64,000 nt of DNA from Zoogloeaceae bacterium (GCA_024235655.1 JACKLY010000001.1:620001-684000); one strand, 5' to 3'. Shown: positions 8,800 to 18,223, numbered from the stretch's first letter. Translations and numbers: made by a program. The notes: generated by a model from the sequence alone, not told the origin.

Positions 8800-9563
8800 A
8801 GCGCTGGTGGTTCAACCCCGATTATGCCGGCGGCGAGGCGGAGCGCCTGTTCGGCAAGCTGGATTCGACATTTGCCGTGGACGGCGAGCCCATCGCACAG
8901 GCGCCTCTGAGCCGCGTGCTGCGGGTAACGGCAGACGGCAAGCGGTATTACGTCAAGCGCTATCTCGGCAATGGAAAGAATGCGGTGCGCCGCTGGTTCG
9001 GTCTGCGTGGGCTGATTGCGCCGCAGCGTGTGGTCAAGGAGTGGGAGAATCTGCTGCTTTTCCGGCAATGGGGTATTCCGACAGCAACACTGGTGGGCTA
9101 CGGACTGGAGCGGAAAAAGGGCAGTTTTGTGCGTGGGGCGCTGGTTACTGAGGAAATACCGGATACGGCAGACATGGGCACGATGGCCAATGCGAATGAC
9201 CCTCGTCTGCGTGATCGAAAATGGGTCTCGGCAGTGTCATCCCAGGTTGCCCGCTATACCCGAATACTGCATGGCGCCGGGTTTGCCCATAATGATCTCA
9301 AGTGGCGCAACCTGCTGGTAGATGGCGCTGTCGAGCCGGTGGTTTATCTGATCGATTGTCCGAGTGGTGGATTCTGGCATGGACCAATGCTGCGTTATCG
9401 CGTGGTCAAGGATCTGGCCTGCCTGGACAAGATCGCCAAATACCAGCTTTCGCAAACGCAGCGTTTGCGATTTTTTCTCGACTATGTGGGGCATCAGCGG
9501 CTGACCATTGCCGACAAGCGTCGTATCCGCCGCATCCTCAAATTTTTTGAGGGGCGCGAGTGA
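8796..9563 (+). CDS. LPS core kinase (WaaP/InaA superfamily)
   Basis: This 255-residue protein is a second kinase of the same superfamily, likely phosphorylating an inner-core sugar. The ATP-anchoring Lys lies in YYVKRY (about residue 53), the catalytic loop is HNDLKWRN with Asp at 167, and the metal-binding Asp 187 is in LIDC. It therefore looks catalytically competent. It starts in an ATGA overlap with waaP and ends in a GTGA overlap with the next kinase gene. The gene order resembles the Pseudomonas wap cluster, but its exact target sugar is not evident. Confidence 0.88.
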   Translation: MKRWWFNPDYAGGEAERLFGKLDSTFAVDGEPIAQAPLSRVLRVTADGKRYYVKRYLGNGKNAVRRWFGLRGLIAPQRVVKEWENLLLFRQWGIPTATLVGYGLERKKGSFVRGALVTEEIPDTADMGTMANANDPRLRDRKWVSAVSSQVARYTRILHGAGFAHNDLKWRNLLVDGAVEPVVYLIDCPSGGFWHGPMLRYRVVKDLACLDKIAKYQLSQTQRLRFFLDYVGHQRLTIADKRRIRRILKFFEGRE

Positions 9564-10999
9564 GCGTCGTGACGCATACGCCATTGCTTGATGCGGCCAA
9601 CCTCAGGCAGGCAGGCCGTGACCCGGAAGTGCCTTTTCGCATCACGCTGGCTGAAGGCAAGGAGCTCACGATGCGCCGATTGCTGCGCGTGTTGCCCGGC
9701 AAGCGAATTGTTGGCGAAGCGGAGTATGCAGGGCTGCGCGTGCTCGCCAAGCTATTCATTGCTGTGGGCAGTGAGCGACATTGGCAGCAGGAGAAAGCCG
9801 GCGTCGAAGCCTTGCATGAAGCGGGCTTGCCCACGCCCGACATCGTTTGTTCGAGCCCCTTCACCGGTGGCGGCTTTGCCTTGTTGACCCGCTTTTTCCC
9901 GGATGCCGTGTCACTCATTGAGCGCTGGCGCGACGTGGCATGCCTCCCCGTTGCAGCGCCGGAGGCATTGGCGGTACTCAAACCGGTGCTTGAAATTCTT
10001 GCCCGGATGCACCAATCCGGCCTGAAACAGGATGATTTGCATTTGGGCAATTTCCTCTGCGTTGACCAATCCCTTCTGGTGATTGACGGGGATTCCGTAC
10101 AACGTGTCGGGCGACCGCTGAGCATTGAAGCAGCGGCCGGCAATCTCGGCATGCTGTTGGCGCAATTGCCAGCAGCATGGGATGCCCAATGTGCCGCGCT
10201 GCTGAAAAGTTATGTTGAAGCAAACGGTATTGCGGGGATTCGGCTGGACATGCTGCAGGCTGAAATCAATCGGGTTCGAGCGTGGCGGCTCAAGGATTTT
10301 CTGGCCAAGTCGGTTCGCGATTGCACTCTGTTTGAAGTCTCCACAAGCGCAAGCAAGTTTTCGTCGGTGCGCCGGATGTCTGCCGGGCGTTTGTCCGGAT
10401 TGCTTGCCAACCTCGACAACCAACTGGACAAGGGCTTGCGGCTCAAATCCGGGAATACCTGTACCGTCGGTCGTGTGGCGAGCCCGGATGGTGATGTGGT
10501 CGTCAAGCGTTACAACCTGAAAAACACGGCTCACGCGCTTTCCCGGATGTGGCGCCCCAGTCGTGCCTGGCATTCATGGAGAGAGGGGCACCGACTTGGG
10601 TTGTTCGGTATTGCCACGCCGTTGCCGCTGGCACTCGTCGAAGAGCGATTCGGCCCGCTGCGCCGCAGGGCCTGGCTGGTGAACGAATACTGCCCCGGAG
10701 AGAGCCTGGCGGTGCATTTGTCTCCGGACGCAGTGCCACCTACTGCAGAAGCCCAGGCGATTGCATCCTTGTTTTCAACCTTGCATCGTCTGCGCATCAG
10801 TCATGGTGATTTGAAGGCAACCAATCTGCTTTGGCATGCTGGGCAGGTCTGGCTGATTGACCTGGATGCCTGCACTCAGCATCGTTCTGATGATGCGTAT
10901 CGCAAGGCCTGGCGGCGTGACCGGGCACGCTTGCTGCGGAACTGGCCGGCAAACTCCAAACTTGTCGCCTGGCTACAGGAGCATCTTCCGCGGGTCTGA
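9560..10999 (+). CDS. Tandem two-domain LPS kinase-like protein
   Basis: The 479-residue product contains two kinase-fold halves. The first (about 30-220) has a catalytic-loop-like QDDLHLGNF with Asp at 158-159 and a metal-site VIDGD near 176. The second (about 290-475) has a Lys in VVVKRY, a canonical HGDLKATN with Asp 417 and LIDLD with Asp 434. Both halves keep plausible catalytic residues, although the first is less standard because the usual H or R before the Asp is replaced by Q. The GTG start at 9560 overlaps the upstream stop. It is the last gene of the plus-strand LPS operon. Substrates are unknown; core phosphorylation is inferred from context. Confidence 0.87.
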   Translation: MSVVTHTPLLDAANLRQAGRDPEVPFRITLAEGKELTMRRLLRVLPGKRIVGEAEYAGLRVLAKLFIAVGSERHWQQEKAGVEALHEAGLPTPDIVCSSPFTGGGFALLTRFFPDAVSLIERWRDVACLPVAAPEALAVLKPVLEILARMHQSGLKQDDLHLGNFLCVDQSLLVIDGDSVQRVGRPLSIEAAAGNLGMLLAQLPAAWDAQCAALLKSYVEANGIAGIRLDMLQAEINRVRAWRLKDFLAKSVRDCTLFEVSTSASKFSSVRRMSAGRLSGLLANLDNQLDKGLRLKSGNTCTVGRVASPDGDVVVKRYNLKNTAHALSRMWRPSRAWHSWREGHRLGLFGIATPLPLALVEERFGPLRRRAWLVNEYCPGESLAVHLSPDAVPPTAEAQAIASLFSTLHRLRISHGDLKATNLLWHAGQVWLIDLDACTQHRSDDAYRKAWRRDRARLLRNWPANSKLVAWLQEHLPRV

Positions 11000-11026
11000 G
11001 GGAGGGCCCAAGGTTGCCGCCGACAC

Positions 11027-12850
11027 TCAGGCTGTGGTGGGCGCTTCAGCTTCGTCTGCTTCCTTGAACTGCACGGCGTGCAGCCGCGCATAATGGCCGT
11101 TGAGCTCCAGCAGATCGGCATGTTTGCCGCGTTCGACGATGCGCCCCTGCTCCATGACGAAGATGACATCAGCCTTTTCGATGGTGGACAGGCGGTGGGC
11201 GATGACCAGTGTGGTCCGGCCTTCCATGACGCGATCCAGCGCGCTCTGGATGTGGCGTTCCGATTCCGTATCCAGTGCCGAGGTGGCTTCGTCGAGGATG
11301 AGGATGGGGGCATCCTTGAGCAGTGCGCGGGCAATCGCCAGTCGCTGGCGCTGACCACCGGAAAGCAGGACGCCATTTTCGCCGACCAGCGTATCGAAGC
11401 CTTGCGGCAGGCGTTCGATGAACTCTCTTGCGTAAGCGGCTTCTGCTGCATTTTCAATGTCGGCACGTGGTGCCTCGGCGAGATCGCCATAGGCGATGTT
11501 GTTGGCGATGGTGTCGTTGAACAGCACCACCTGCTGCGTCACCAGTGCCACATGACGGCGCAGGTTACGCAGGGTGAAATGCTCGACATCGATGCCGTCG
11601 ATCAGGATCTGGCCGGCTTCGTGATGGTAAAAGCGCGGGATCAGACCGGCCAGCGTTGATTTACCGCTGCCTGAGCGACCAACGATGGCAACCATCTGGC
11701 CCGGCTCAATGGTGAAGTTGAGGTCGTCCAGCACCCGCTGCTCGTGCCCCGGATAGTTGAAGCTGAGGTGACGCACCTCGATGCGTCCGCTGACCCGGTC
11801 ACGGGCGACGGTGCCCTTGTCTTGCTCAGTTTTTTCATCCAGCTGGGAAAAGATGCTTTCAGCGCCGGCCAGGCCTTTCTGGATGGTGCCGCTGACTTCG
11901 GAGAGCTGGCGGATCGGTTTCGGCAGCAAACCGGCAGCGGTGATGTAAGCAACGAGGTCACCGGCGGTTGCGTCGCCGCGCAGGAAGAGCACCAGGAACA
12001 GCACAACGGCCATGGCCGAGAAGGAAACCAGTTGCAGTGCCGGGGTGAATGTCGCTCCTGTTTTCACCATGCGCAATTGCTTGGCCGTGTTGTCTTCGCT
12101 GGCCGCGCGGAAACGACGTGCCTCGTAATCTTCTCCGCCAAAGCTGCGTACCACCCGATAGCCCTGGATGGTTTCCGACGCCACATGGGTCAGGTCACCC
12201 ATCGAGGCCTGAATTTTCTTGCTCTGCTTGCGGAATTTCTTGCTGACACTGCTGACCATGACGGCAATGATGGGCAGGATGGCCAGCATGATCGCCGTCA
12301 GTTTCCAGTTCATCCAGAGCAGGTAGCCAAACAGGAAGACGACGGTCAATCCTTCGCGAATGACAACCTTGACGGCATCGGTTGCCGCACCGGTGACCAT
12401 GGTCACGTTGTAGGTGATGCGCGAGATCAGGTGGCCGGAATTATTCTGGTCGAAATAGGCATTCGGCAGGCGCAGCAGGCTATTGAACAGATCGAGGCGC
12501 AGGTGGTGAATCAGGCCCAGCGAAACACGAGCCAGGTAATAATTTCCCAGGAACGAGCCGATGCTGCGCCAGACGACGATCAGCACCAGCAGGATGGGGA
12601 CGCCGTACATCAACTCGACATTGCCGAGCAGTGGCATCTGATGGTGGGTCGAGCCGGAAGGCGCGGCCAGGCCATCGACAAAATACTTGAGTACCGCCGC
12701 CATCATCGGTTGCGACGAGGCAAAGATCAGGTAGCCGACGATGCTGGTGACGAAGGCACCGACAAATGGGCGCAGGTAGTTCAGCAGCCGGAGATAGATC
12801 TTCAGCGATGACGATGGGGCTTCGGCAATGGGGGGCGAGGGTTGCTGCAT
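11027..12850 (-). CDS. msbA: MsbA-type lipid A export ATPase/permease
   Basis: This is a half-transporter with an N-terminal membrane domain (about five or six helices within the first 320 residues) fused to an ABC ATPase domain. Walker A reads GRSGSGKST, the signature LSGGQRQRLAIARAL, and Walker B ILILDEATSALD. Its place inside an LPS core gene region supports flipping of lipid A-core across the inner membrane. The start chosen is ATG at 12850; an in-frame TTG at 12874 would add eight residues and neither has a clear ribosome binding site. It is transcribed against both flanking LPS operons, meeting the tandem kinase gene tail to tail. Confidence 0.9.
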   Translation of the reverse strand: MQQPSPPIAEAPSSSLKIYLRLLNYLRPFVGAFVTSIVGYLIFASSQPMMAAVLKYFVDGLAAPSGSTHHQMPLLGNVELMYGVPILLVLIVVWRSIGSFLGNYYLARVSLGLIHHLRLDLFNSLLRLPNAYFDQNNSGHLISRITYNVTMVTGAATDAVKVVIREGLTVVFLFGYLLWMNWKLTAIMLAILPIIAVMVSSVSKKFRKQSKKIQASMGDLTHVASETIQGYRVVRSFGGEDYEARRFRAASEDNTAKQLRMVKTGATFTPALQLVSFSAMAVVLFLVLFLRGDATAGDLVAYITAAGLLPKPIRQLSEVSGTIQKGLAGAESIFSQLDEKTEQDKGTVARDRVSGRIEVRHLSFNYPGHEQRVLDDLNFTIEPGQMVAIVGRSGSGKSTLAGLIPRFYHHEAGQILIDGIDVEHFTLRNLRRHVALVTQQVVLFNDTIANNIAYGDLAEAPRADIENAAEAAYAREFIERLPQGFDTLVGENGVLLSGGQRQRLAIARALLKDAPILILDEATSALDTESERHIQSALDRVMEGRTTLVIAHRLSTIEKADVIFVMEQGRIVERGKHADLLELNGHYARLHAVQFKEADEAEAPTTA

Positions 12851-12964
12851 GGAATGGCTTGGCGGTGACTTCAAATGGGCGAAAAGCCTGAAGCTGCAAG
12901 TTTAGCATGCGCCTTCCGGCGTATCTCGTTACGGCACAAGACGGTAGACTAGCGGTTTTGCCCG

Positions 12965-13588
12965 ATGGAACGTGCCTTGAAAAGAATGAGTGAGCAGGAA
13001 TACCTCGCCTTGCGTGCGGGAGCAGAGGTGCTCGAGGCCGACCATTGCGGCGACAAGGTCTTGCGCCTGACGGATGGAACGATCCTGAAGCTGTTCCGCA
13101 GCAAGCGCCTGCTTTCGTCGGCAACTGTTTACCCTTATGCGCGCCGGTTTGTCGCCAACGCCAGGGCGCTCGAAAAGCTGGGCATCCCGGTGCCGAAAAT
13201 GTTGATGATCGCACGCATTCCGAGTATCGCTCGCGATGCAGTTCATTACGCGCCTTTGGCCGGTACGACCTTGCGTGAACTGGCACGGGCGGGGCTTGAT
13301 CCGTCTCGTGAGAAGGCCCTGAAGTTGGCATTCACACGCTTTGTGATCGGTTTGCACGATAAGGGAATCTATTTTCGGTCGCTGCATATCGGCAATGTGG
13401 TGTGTACTCCGGATGGCCAGCTGGGCTTGATAGATTTCTCGGATCTGCGCATTCATCCTTGGTCGCTGGGGAAGTATCTTCGGGCGCGCAACATGCGGCG
13501 CATGGAGGGAATCGAGGATGAGCGAAGCTGGCTGGATTTGAAAGCGGTTGTTGACGGCCGTTTCCCGGAAACCGAGGCCGGGGGATGA
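12965..13588 (+). CDS. LPS kinase-like protein with substituted catalytic Asp
   Basis: This 207-residue protein has the small kinase fold of the LPS/RIO-like group. A Lys lies in TILKLFRSK (about 42), the loop region reads YFRSLHIGN with Ser at about 139 where the catalytic Asp normally sits, and the metal-site Asp is in LIDFSD near 158. It may be a pseudokinase or use another base. A second ATG eight codons in is an alternative start. Its end overlaps the next gene (ATGA), which encodes a fusion containing a kinase domain with the Asp intact, so the two may work as a pair. Confidence 0.8.
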   Translation: MERALKRMSEQEYLALRAGAEVLEADHCGDKVLRLTDGTILKLFRSKRLLSSATVYPYARRFVANARALEKLGIPVPKMLMIARIPSIARDAVHYAPLAGTTLRELARAGLDPSREKALKLAFTRFVIGLHDKGIYFRSLHIGNVVCTPDGQLGLIDFSDLRIHPWSLGKYLRARNMRRMEGIEDERSWLDLKAVVDGRFPETEAGG

Positions 13589-15798
13589 GCAAGACAAAGT
13601 ATTGGCGTTGGCATTTTGCGGCCGCGCTGTTGCGGGCTGTTTTGCGTGGCCGCCTGTCTTTTCCCGGTGCGCATTTGCCGTCTTCCGGCCATCGGGTTGG
13701 TCCGGCGTTTGCTGGTGTTGGGGTAGCTGCTGCGAAAGATCCGGCGATCGATGAGTTCATTATCAAGCGCCTGCGGGAATCGGGGATCGGCCACGTTCGT
13801 CTGGATTATTCGCCTGGCGATGGGCAAGAAGCTGCGGCCCGTCTGCTGGAAAAGCTGTGTGCCTGTGGACTGAAAGTAACGTTGCATCTGGTGCAGCCAC
13901 GAGATGATGCCCGGTGCATGGATAATTCTGATGTTCGTGAGTTATGGCGACGGTTCGTTGCCGAGACGCTGGATCGTTTCGGTTCACGTATCGAGATGCT
14001 TGAGCTGGGTTCAACGGCTAACCGTCAGCGCTGGTGCGGACATTCCCTGTCGGGTTTTCTGGCGATGTGGGAGATTGCCTGGCAGGAAGCACGAAATCGC
14101 AAGCTGACTATCGTCGGTCCCAGCGTCACTGATTTTGAGCCGCCATGGAACATCGGTTTGCTGTCTATCCTGAAAAAGAAAGGGCAATTGCCGGATATTC
14201 ACAGCGACAATCTGTTCTCCGAGCGTTGTACCGAACCTGAGCGTTTCGATCAGAAGATTCTCGGCCATGCCCTGCGCAAGCTACACAAGTTCAACCTGAT
14301 CAAGAAAGCGCGCCTGTTGGCTCGTCTTGGTGCCGATTATGGGGTGCCGCGACTGATGTCACCGGCAGCTTTCTGGACCCTGCCGCGTATCGAGCGCATG
14401 TTGCCCGATAGCGAGCAGAAGCAGGCGGATTATCTGGCGCGCTATATGGTGCTCTGTGCAGCATCCGGGGCGTTGGAGCGTGCGTGGTGGGGTCCGCTGA
14501 TCTGCCATCGGGAGGGATTGATCGACAACGGGAAGCGTGCCTACCCCGCGCTGGAACGTATTACCCGCTATACGGATGTCGAAGGTGAGCTTGCCGATCT
14601 GCGCGTGCGCCCGGCGTTGCATGCGCTGAGTGCTTTTGCCGGTCTGATTCCCGTGAGTCGTTACGAGGGGCGCCTGAATCAATCAGAATTTCTTGAAATC
14701 CACGCGTTTCGTTCTGACAACAAGCTGATCCATGCCCTGTGGACCATCAATGGCAGGGCAGCCCCGCTGATCGACCTCTATCAAGAAGAAGATCTGCAAG
14801 CAGCAGAATACCGTTCGCGTGATGGCGAGAGATTGACCGAGGTGCCGACTTTGGCCAGCGAGGCCCCAATCTATATGAGCTGGCCACAGGATCGGCGAGT
14901 TGCCGTCAAACCTGGTGCGGCCACGCTCAGAGGTCTGGCCATCCATCGCCATGTTCCTGGCAAGACGCATTACTTTTTCCGGGAAAACGGTTGGCAGGGG
15001 GTTCTGCTGGCGAGCAATGCTGCCGAAGCGGTCTTGCTTCGGCAGCATATCCACCCGGACCGTATTGAGTCGCCATCCGGCGATGCCATTCTTCGCCATG
15101 CGCGCAATGCCATCTGGACAATTGCTGATCCGCGCACCGAAGGAGCTGCACTTGTCGTCAAGCAGCCGGTGAAAATGCATCTGCACAAAAAAGTCCTGGA
15201 TCGTTTCAAGCCTGCAAAAGCTTTGCGTAGCTGGAGTGGTACGAGTGAGCTATTACGCCGAGGTGTTGCGGCTGCTCCGCCGGTAGCCTGGTTCGAAAAA
15301 ATCGGCGATCCCTCCCTGATGCAGAATTACTATATCTGCGAGCGTGTATCCGCTGAATTTACGGCACGGGAAATGGTGTCGGCACTGGCTTCCGGTGAGC
15401 TCACTTTTTGCGGGCTGAGTGCGCCCGAGGCCTACCGGCAACTCAGCGTGTTTCTGCTTGCCATGCATGGAGGCGGGATACTGTTTCGGGATCTTTCAGG
15501 AGGCAATATCCTGATCAGCAAAACAGATGCCGGATGTCTGTCATTTACGCTGATTGATACTGGGCGAATCCGCGTTTATCGTGGTCCGCTGTCGCTGCGC
15601 CAGCGCTTTGCGGATCTGGTCCGCATCTGTAACAAACTGCACCCGGCGGGGCGACAGCAGTTCCTGAGTATCTATCTGGCAGCAATCGGCGAAAGATTAC
15701 GCTGGTGGCACCGCTGGCCATTTGCTCTTTATGACTTCAAGGTGCAGGCCAAGCGTCGAATCGGTCGAAAAGCCTGGAAGAAGTGGCTTGGTGCCTGA
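13585..15798 (+). CDS. Glycosidase-like/kinase fusion protein
   Basis: The 737-residue product joins two parts. The N-terminal half (about 45-330) resembles a TIM-barrel glycoside hydrolase of clan A, with alternating strands and an ELGSTANRQRW segment (140 onwards) where a WNEP-type motif with the acid/base Glu would be expected; the Glu position is not conserved, so hydrolase activity is doubtful. The C-terminal half (about 500-737) is an LPS kinase-like domain with Lys 526 in VVKQ, FRDLSGGN with Asp 636, and LIDTGR with Asp 658. It is coupled to the preceding kinase-like gene. I do not recognise a characterised homologue; a role in modifying the LPS core is inferred from position. Confidence 0.8.
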   Translation: MSKTKYWRWHFAAALLRAVLRGRLSFPGAHLPSSGHRVGPAFAGVGVAAAKDPAIDEFIIKRLRESGIGHVRLDYSPGDGQEAAARLLEKLCACGLKVTLHLVQPRDDARCMDNSDVRELWRRFVAETLDRFGSRIEMLELGSTANRQRWCGHSLSGFLAMWEIAWQEARNRKLTIVGPSVTDFEPPWNIGLLSILKKKGQLPDIHSDNLFSERCTEPERFDQKILGHALRKLHKFNLIKKARLLARLGADYGVPRLMSPAAFWTLPRIERMLPDSEQKQADYLARYMVLCAASGALERAWWGPLICHREGLIDNGKRAYPALERITRYTDVEGELADLRVRPALHALSAFAGLIPVSRYEGRLNQSEFLEIHAFRSDNKLIHALWTINGRAAPLIDLYQEEDLQAAEYRSRDGERLTEVPTLASEAPIYMSWPQDRRVAVKPGAATLRGLAIHRHVPGKTHYFFRENGWQGVLLASNAAEAVLLRQHIHPDRIESPSGDAILRHARNAIWTIADPRTEGAALVVKQPVKMHLHKKVLDRFKPAKALRSWSGTSELLRRGVAAAPPVAWFEKIGDPSLMQNYYICERVSAEFTAREMVSALASGELTFCGLSAPEAYRQLSVFLLAMHGGGILFRDLSGGNILISKTDAGCLSFTLIDTGRIRVYRGPLSLRQRFADLVRICNKLHPAGRQQFLSIYLAAIGERLRWWHRWPFALYDFKVQAKRRIGRKAWKKWLGA

Positions 15799-15800
15799 AG

Positions 15801-15820
15801 AGCCCTGCTTGCAGAGGGCT
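15801..15820. terminator. Hairpin between convergent LPS operons
   Basis: An AGCCCT/AGGGCT stem with an 8-nt loop lies directly after the stop of the fusion gene and before the end of the convergent GT2 gene. There is no T run, so it is only a weak candidate for a bidirectional terminator. Confidence 0.3.
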
Positions 15821-15831
15821 TCAGGCGCTGA

Positions 15832-16752
15832 TTAATGCGTTGCGTCGAGAAGGATTTTTCCGAATCGTTGGTAATCGACAGCCTGCGGCGTTCTGAAGTA
15901 AGAACCGAGCATGGCAACCAGAAATTGCGGCAGGCGGTAGGGTTGTTTGCCCCGGATTCGGTTCCAAAAGCGGCGCATGTAGCGACGGTAGTGTTGCTGT
16001 AGCTCGGCTTCCGGTATCAGCCCAGGATTTTCCGCAATGAATTTTGCGTGGGTGCAGAAAAATGCACCAAGCATTTTTTGGCGCTGACGCAGCGAATTGC
16101 CGGGATGCTTGCGATAGCAGGCAAGCACCTCCGGAATGCGGGCAATGGCATATCGGGTCGATAGCCGAAGCCAGCAGTCAATATCTTCCAATGGCAATGC
16201 TGGATCAAAACCGCCAATGGCAAGAAAGCGCTCGCGGTGGAGGGCAACCGATGGGTTTGAAATCAGGTTGTGATGAAACAGCCAGCGGTAGGCGGCGTGA
16301 TCTGGGCCTGGCGGCGCCTTGCGCGCCTTGTGCCGACTGATGTGCGTTTCGCCTTTGGCGTCGATGGTGCCGGTATCGGCGTGAACCAGCGCTAGGTCAG
16401 GCAACTGCCATGTGTCGATTGCCGATTGCATGCGCGTGATTTTTTCCGGGTAAAGAACATCATCAGAACCCAGCAAGTGCACCCATTCCCCTTGGCAGGC
16501 CTCAATGCAGGCATTCGAGTTGGCGCTGACCCCTCTGTTTTCTCTGGTCTCCAGAACAATCCGGCGAAAACGTCCGCGACGAGATTCAAGAAAGCGCGAA
16601 GCGATTGCGAATGTGTCGTCCGGAGAGCCGTCATCGATCAAAACCAGTTCCAATTCCGGGTAAGTCTGAGCACACACGGAGTCGAGGCAGGATTCGATAA
16701 AGGGGGCATGGCGATATGCCGGAATAGCTACGCTGACGAGAGGGAGTGTCAT
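15832..16752 (-). CDS. Family 2 glycosyltransferase
   Basis: This 306-residue GT-A enzyme has the family 2 pattern: SVAIPAYRHAPFIESCLDSV at the N-terminus, LIDDGSPDDT with Asp-Asp at 40-41, and LLGSDDV as the DXD-like metal site near residue 96. The acceptor part follows with LEDIDCW. It is the last gene of the minus-strand LPS operon and its ATG overlaps the stop of the upstream membrane protein. It probably adds one sugar to the LPS outer core or to an attached glycan; donor and acceptor are unknown. Confidence 0.88.
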   Translation of the reverse strand: MTLPLVSVAIPAYRHAPFIESCLDSVCAQTYPELELVLIDDGSPDDTFAIASRFLESRRGRFRRIVLETRENRGVSANSNACIEACQGEWVHLLGSDDVLYPEKITRMQSAIDTWQLPDLALVHADTGTIDAKGETHISRHKARKAPPGPDHAAYRWLFHHNLISNPSVALHRERFLAIGGFDPALPLEDIDCWLRLSTRYAIARIPEVLACYRKHPGNSLRQRQKMLGAFFCTHAKFIAENPGLIPEAELQQHYRRYMRRFWNRIRGKQPYRLPQFLVAMLGSYFRTPQAVDYQRFGKILLDATH

Positions 16753-18221
16753 TTTGGCGCCTGCTCCGTAGCGGTGGTTGGCTGCACGACAAGAACGGCA
16801 TCACGATTTGGATGGTCGAAGCGTTTGACGATGCGCAAGCCGCTCGATGCCAGCCAATCATCAATGGGGGCATCCTTGCGCGAAACCTCAAGTACAAACA
16901 GGTCGAAACGTGCCTGTGTTTCAGGTTTTTCAATTTCTGACCGATTGTTTCGTTCGCGCTGGACCGGTATCTTGCGCCAGCCGGCGTGGTAAGCAGTTCG
17001 TCCGCTATCTATATAGACGCGTGACGATTCCTGAGCGTTCGAGGACAGCCAGTGGCCAGCGTCGACGAAATGGGTTTTCCCTTGGCCGAGAGAAATCACA
17101 TTGGCCAGCATGATGGCGATGGTCAGTACGAGCAGTAACCAGCGCAAGCGATGGTAACGCGCAGCTATCAGAGCCATGCCGGCGGCAACGAAGGGGGTCG
17201 AAAACAGTAGGATCAACCCCACGTAGCGGCCTGCAAGAAACTGCAGGTCGGTCACAAAGACCGCCAGAACCAGCAGATGAGCGCCGATTCCCCAGATAAA
17301 AAGCGGGTAACGGGTGGCGCTCGTTCGCAACTCGCGTGCAACGAACAGGAAGGCAAGTGGCGCAAGGAATAGTCCGAATTTGTTGATCAGTTTGATTGGA
17401 ATCAGCGCCAGCGAACCAAAGAGCAGGATGGTGCGTGCCTGGTTCTGTGCATAGTCGATCAGAGCAGCTGCCAGGGCTTGCGCCTTGGCATCAAAGCGAG
17501 CGACATTGAGTCGTCCGAAATCAACGGCAAGGCGGTTGCCAGCACCCAGCTGGCCTCCTAAAAAAAGCATCAAGAGTACGCTGCCACCAAGCAGCGGCAG
17601 GATGCCCAGCATCGCTACGCGCTGCCAGCGCTCACCTCTAGGTGCGGCGAAGAGTTGCCAGGCGATCAAGGCAGGAAACAGAGCCAAGGCTTCCGGGCGG
17701 AACAAGGCGGCGGCACTCAGCGCCAGTTGCGGAGGAAGTGCTGTGAACCAGCTTGGGCGCTCGGCCCAGCGGAGGGCTAGCCAGAAGGCCAGCATGATGA
17801 AAAACCAGCAACCGTATTCGCGCAGCAATTCGTTGCGATATTCGTTCAAGCCGGGTAAAGCGAGCACGATGAGACATGACCACCACGCCAGTTCCGGCGT
17901 TCGGCGTTCGATGCAGGCAATCATCAGTGCGCAGGTGCCAGCCATGAAAAAGGCATTCAGCAAGTAACCGGCATGTTCGAGGCCGAGGCCGGTGAGCCGC
18001 GAAATGATGGCAATACCGATTGACAGGAACGGCCATGCGAAACTTGCTTTGGCGGCTGTAAAGCCGCCCTCAAGAAAAGCCTGTGCCGTGTTGATATACA
18101 GCATGCCATCGCGGTTGATGCCGCTTCCCAGCCAGGCGACGAAAGACAGAATCAGGCTCCCGGCAAACGCCACAAGAACGGGTGTCAGCCAGTGGGGCGT
18201 AGGTCTCAATCTTGTCATCAT
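16749..18221 (-). CDS. Polytopic membrane protein, GT-C (ArnT/PMT-like) glycosyltransferase candidate
   Basis: The roughly 490-residue product has about ten hydrophobic helices and a C-terminal soluble tail. After the first helix comes NRDGMLYINTAQAFLEGG, where an Asp in the first periplasmic loop matches the catalytic Asp pattern of GT-C enzymes that use polyprenyl-phosphate sugars. That suggests a periplasmic sugar transfer to LPS. It lies between a CgeB-like and a GT2 transferase with overlapping ends. The start chosen is ATG 18221; a TTG at 18227 overlaps the previous stop. The GT-C assignment is inference from topology and the one motif. Confidence 0.75.
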   Translation of the reverse strand: MMTRLRPTPHWLTPVLVAFAGSLILSFVAWLGSGINRDGMLYINTAQAFLEGGFTAAKASFAWPFLSIGIAIISRLTGLGLEHAGYLLNAFFMAGTCALMIACIERRTPELAWWSCLIVLALPGLNEYRNELLREYGCWFFIMLAFWLALRWAERPSWFTALPPQLALSAAALFRPEALALFPALIAWQLFAAPRGERWQRVAMLGILPLLGGSVLLMLFLGGQLGAGNRLAVDFGRLNVARFDAKAQALAAALIDYAQNQARTILLFGSLALIPIKLINKFGLFLAPLAFLFVARELRTSATRYPLFIWGIGAHLLVLAVFVTDLQFLAGRYVGLILLFSTPFVAAGMALIAARYHRLRWLLLVLTIAIMLANVISLGQGKTHFVDAGHWLSSNAQESSRVYIDSGRTAYHAGWRKIPVQRERNNRSEIEKPETQARFDLFVLEVSRKDAPIDDWLASSGLRIVKRFDHPNRDAVLVVQPTTATEQAPK

Positions 18222-18223
18222 GG

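Noticed and set aside
11744..12811. 355-codon frame antisense to msbA
   Set aside because: Shadow of the ABC transporter frame; translation is Gln/Asp/Gly-rich without recognisable domains.
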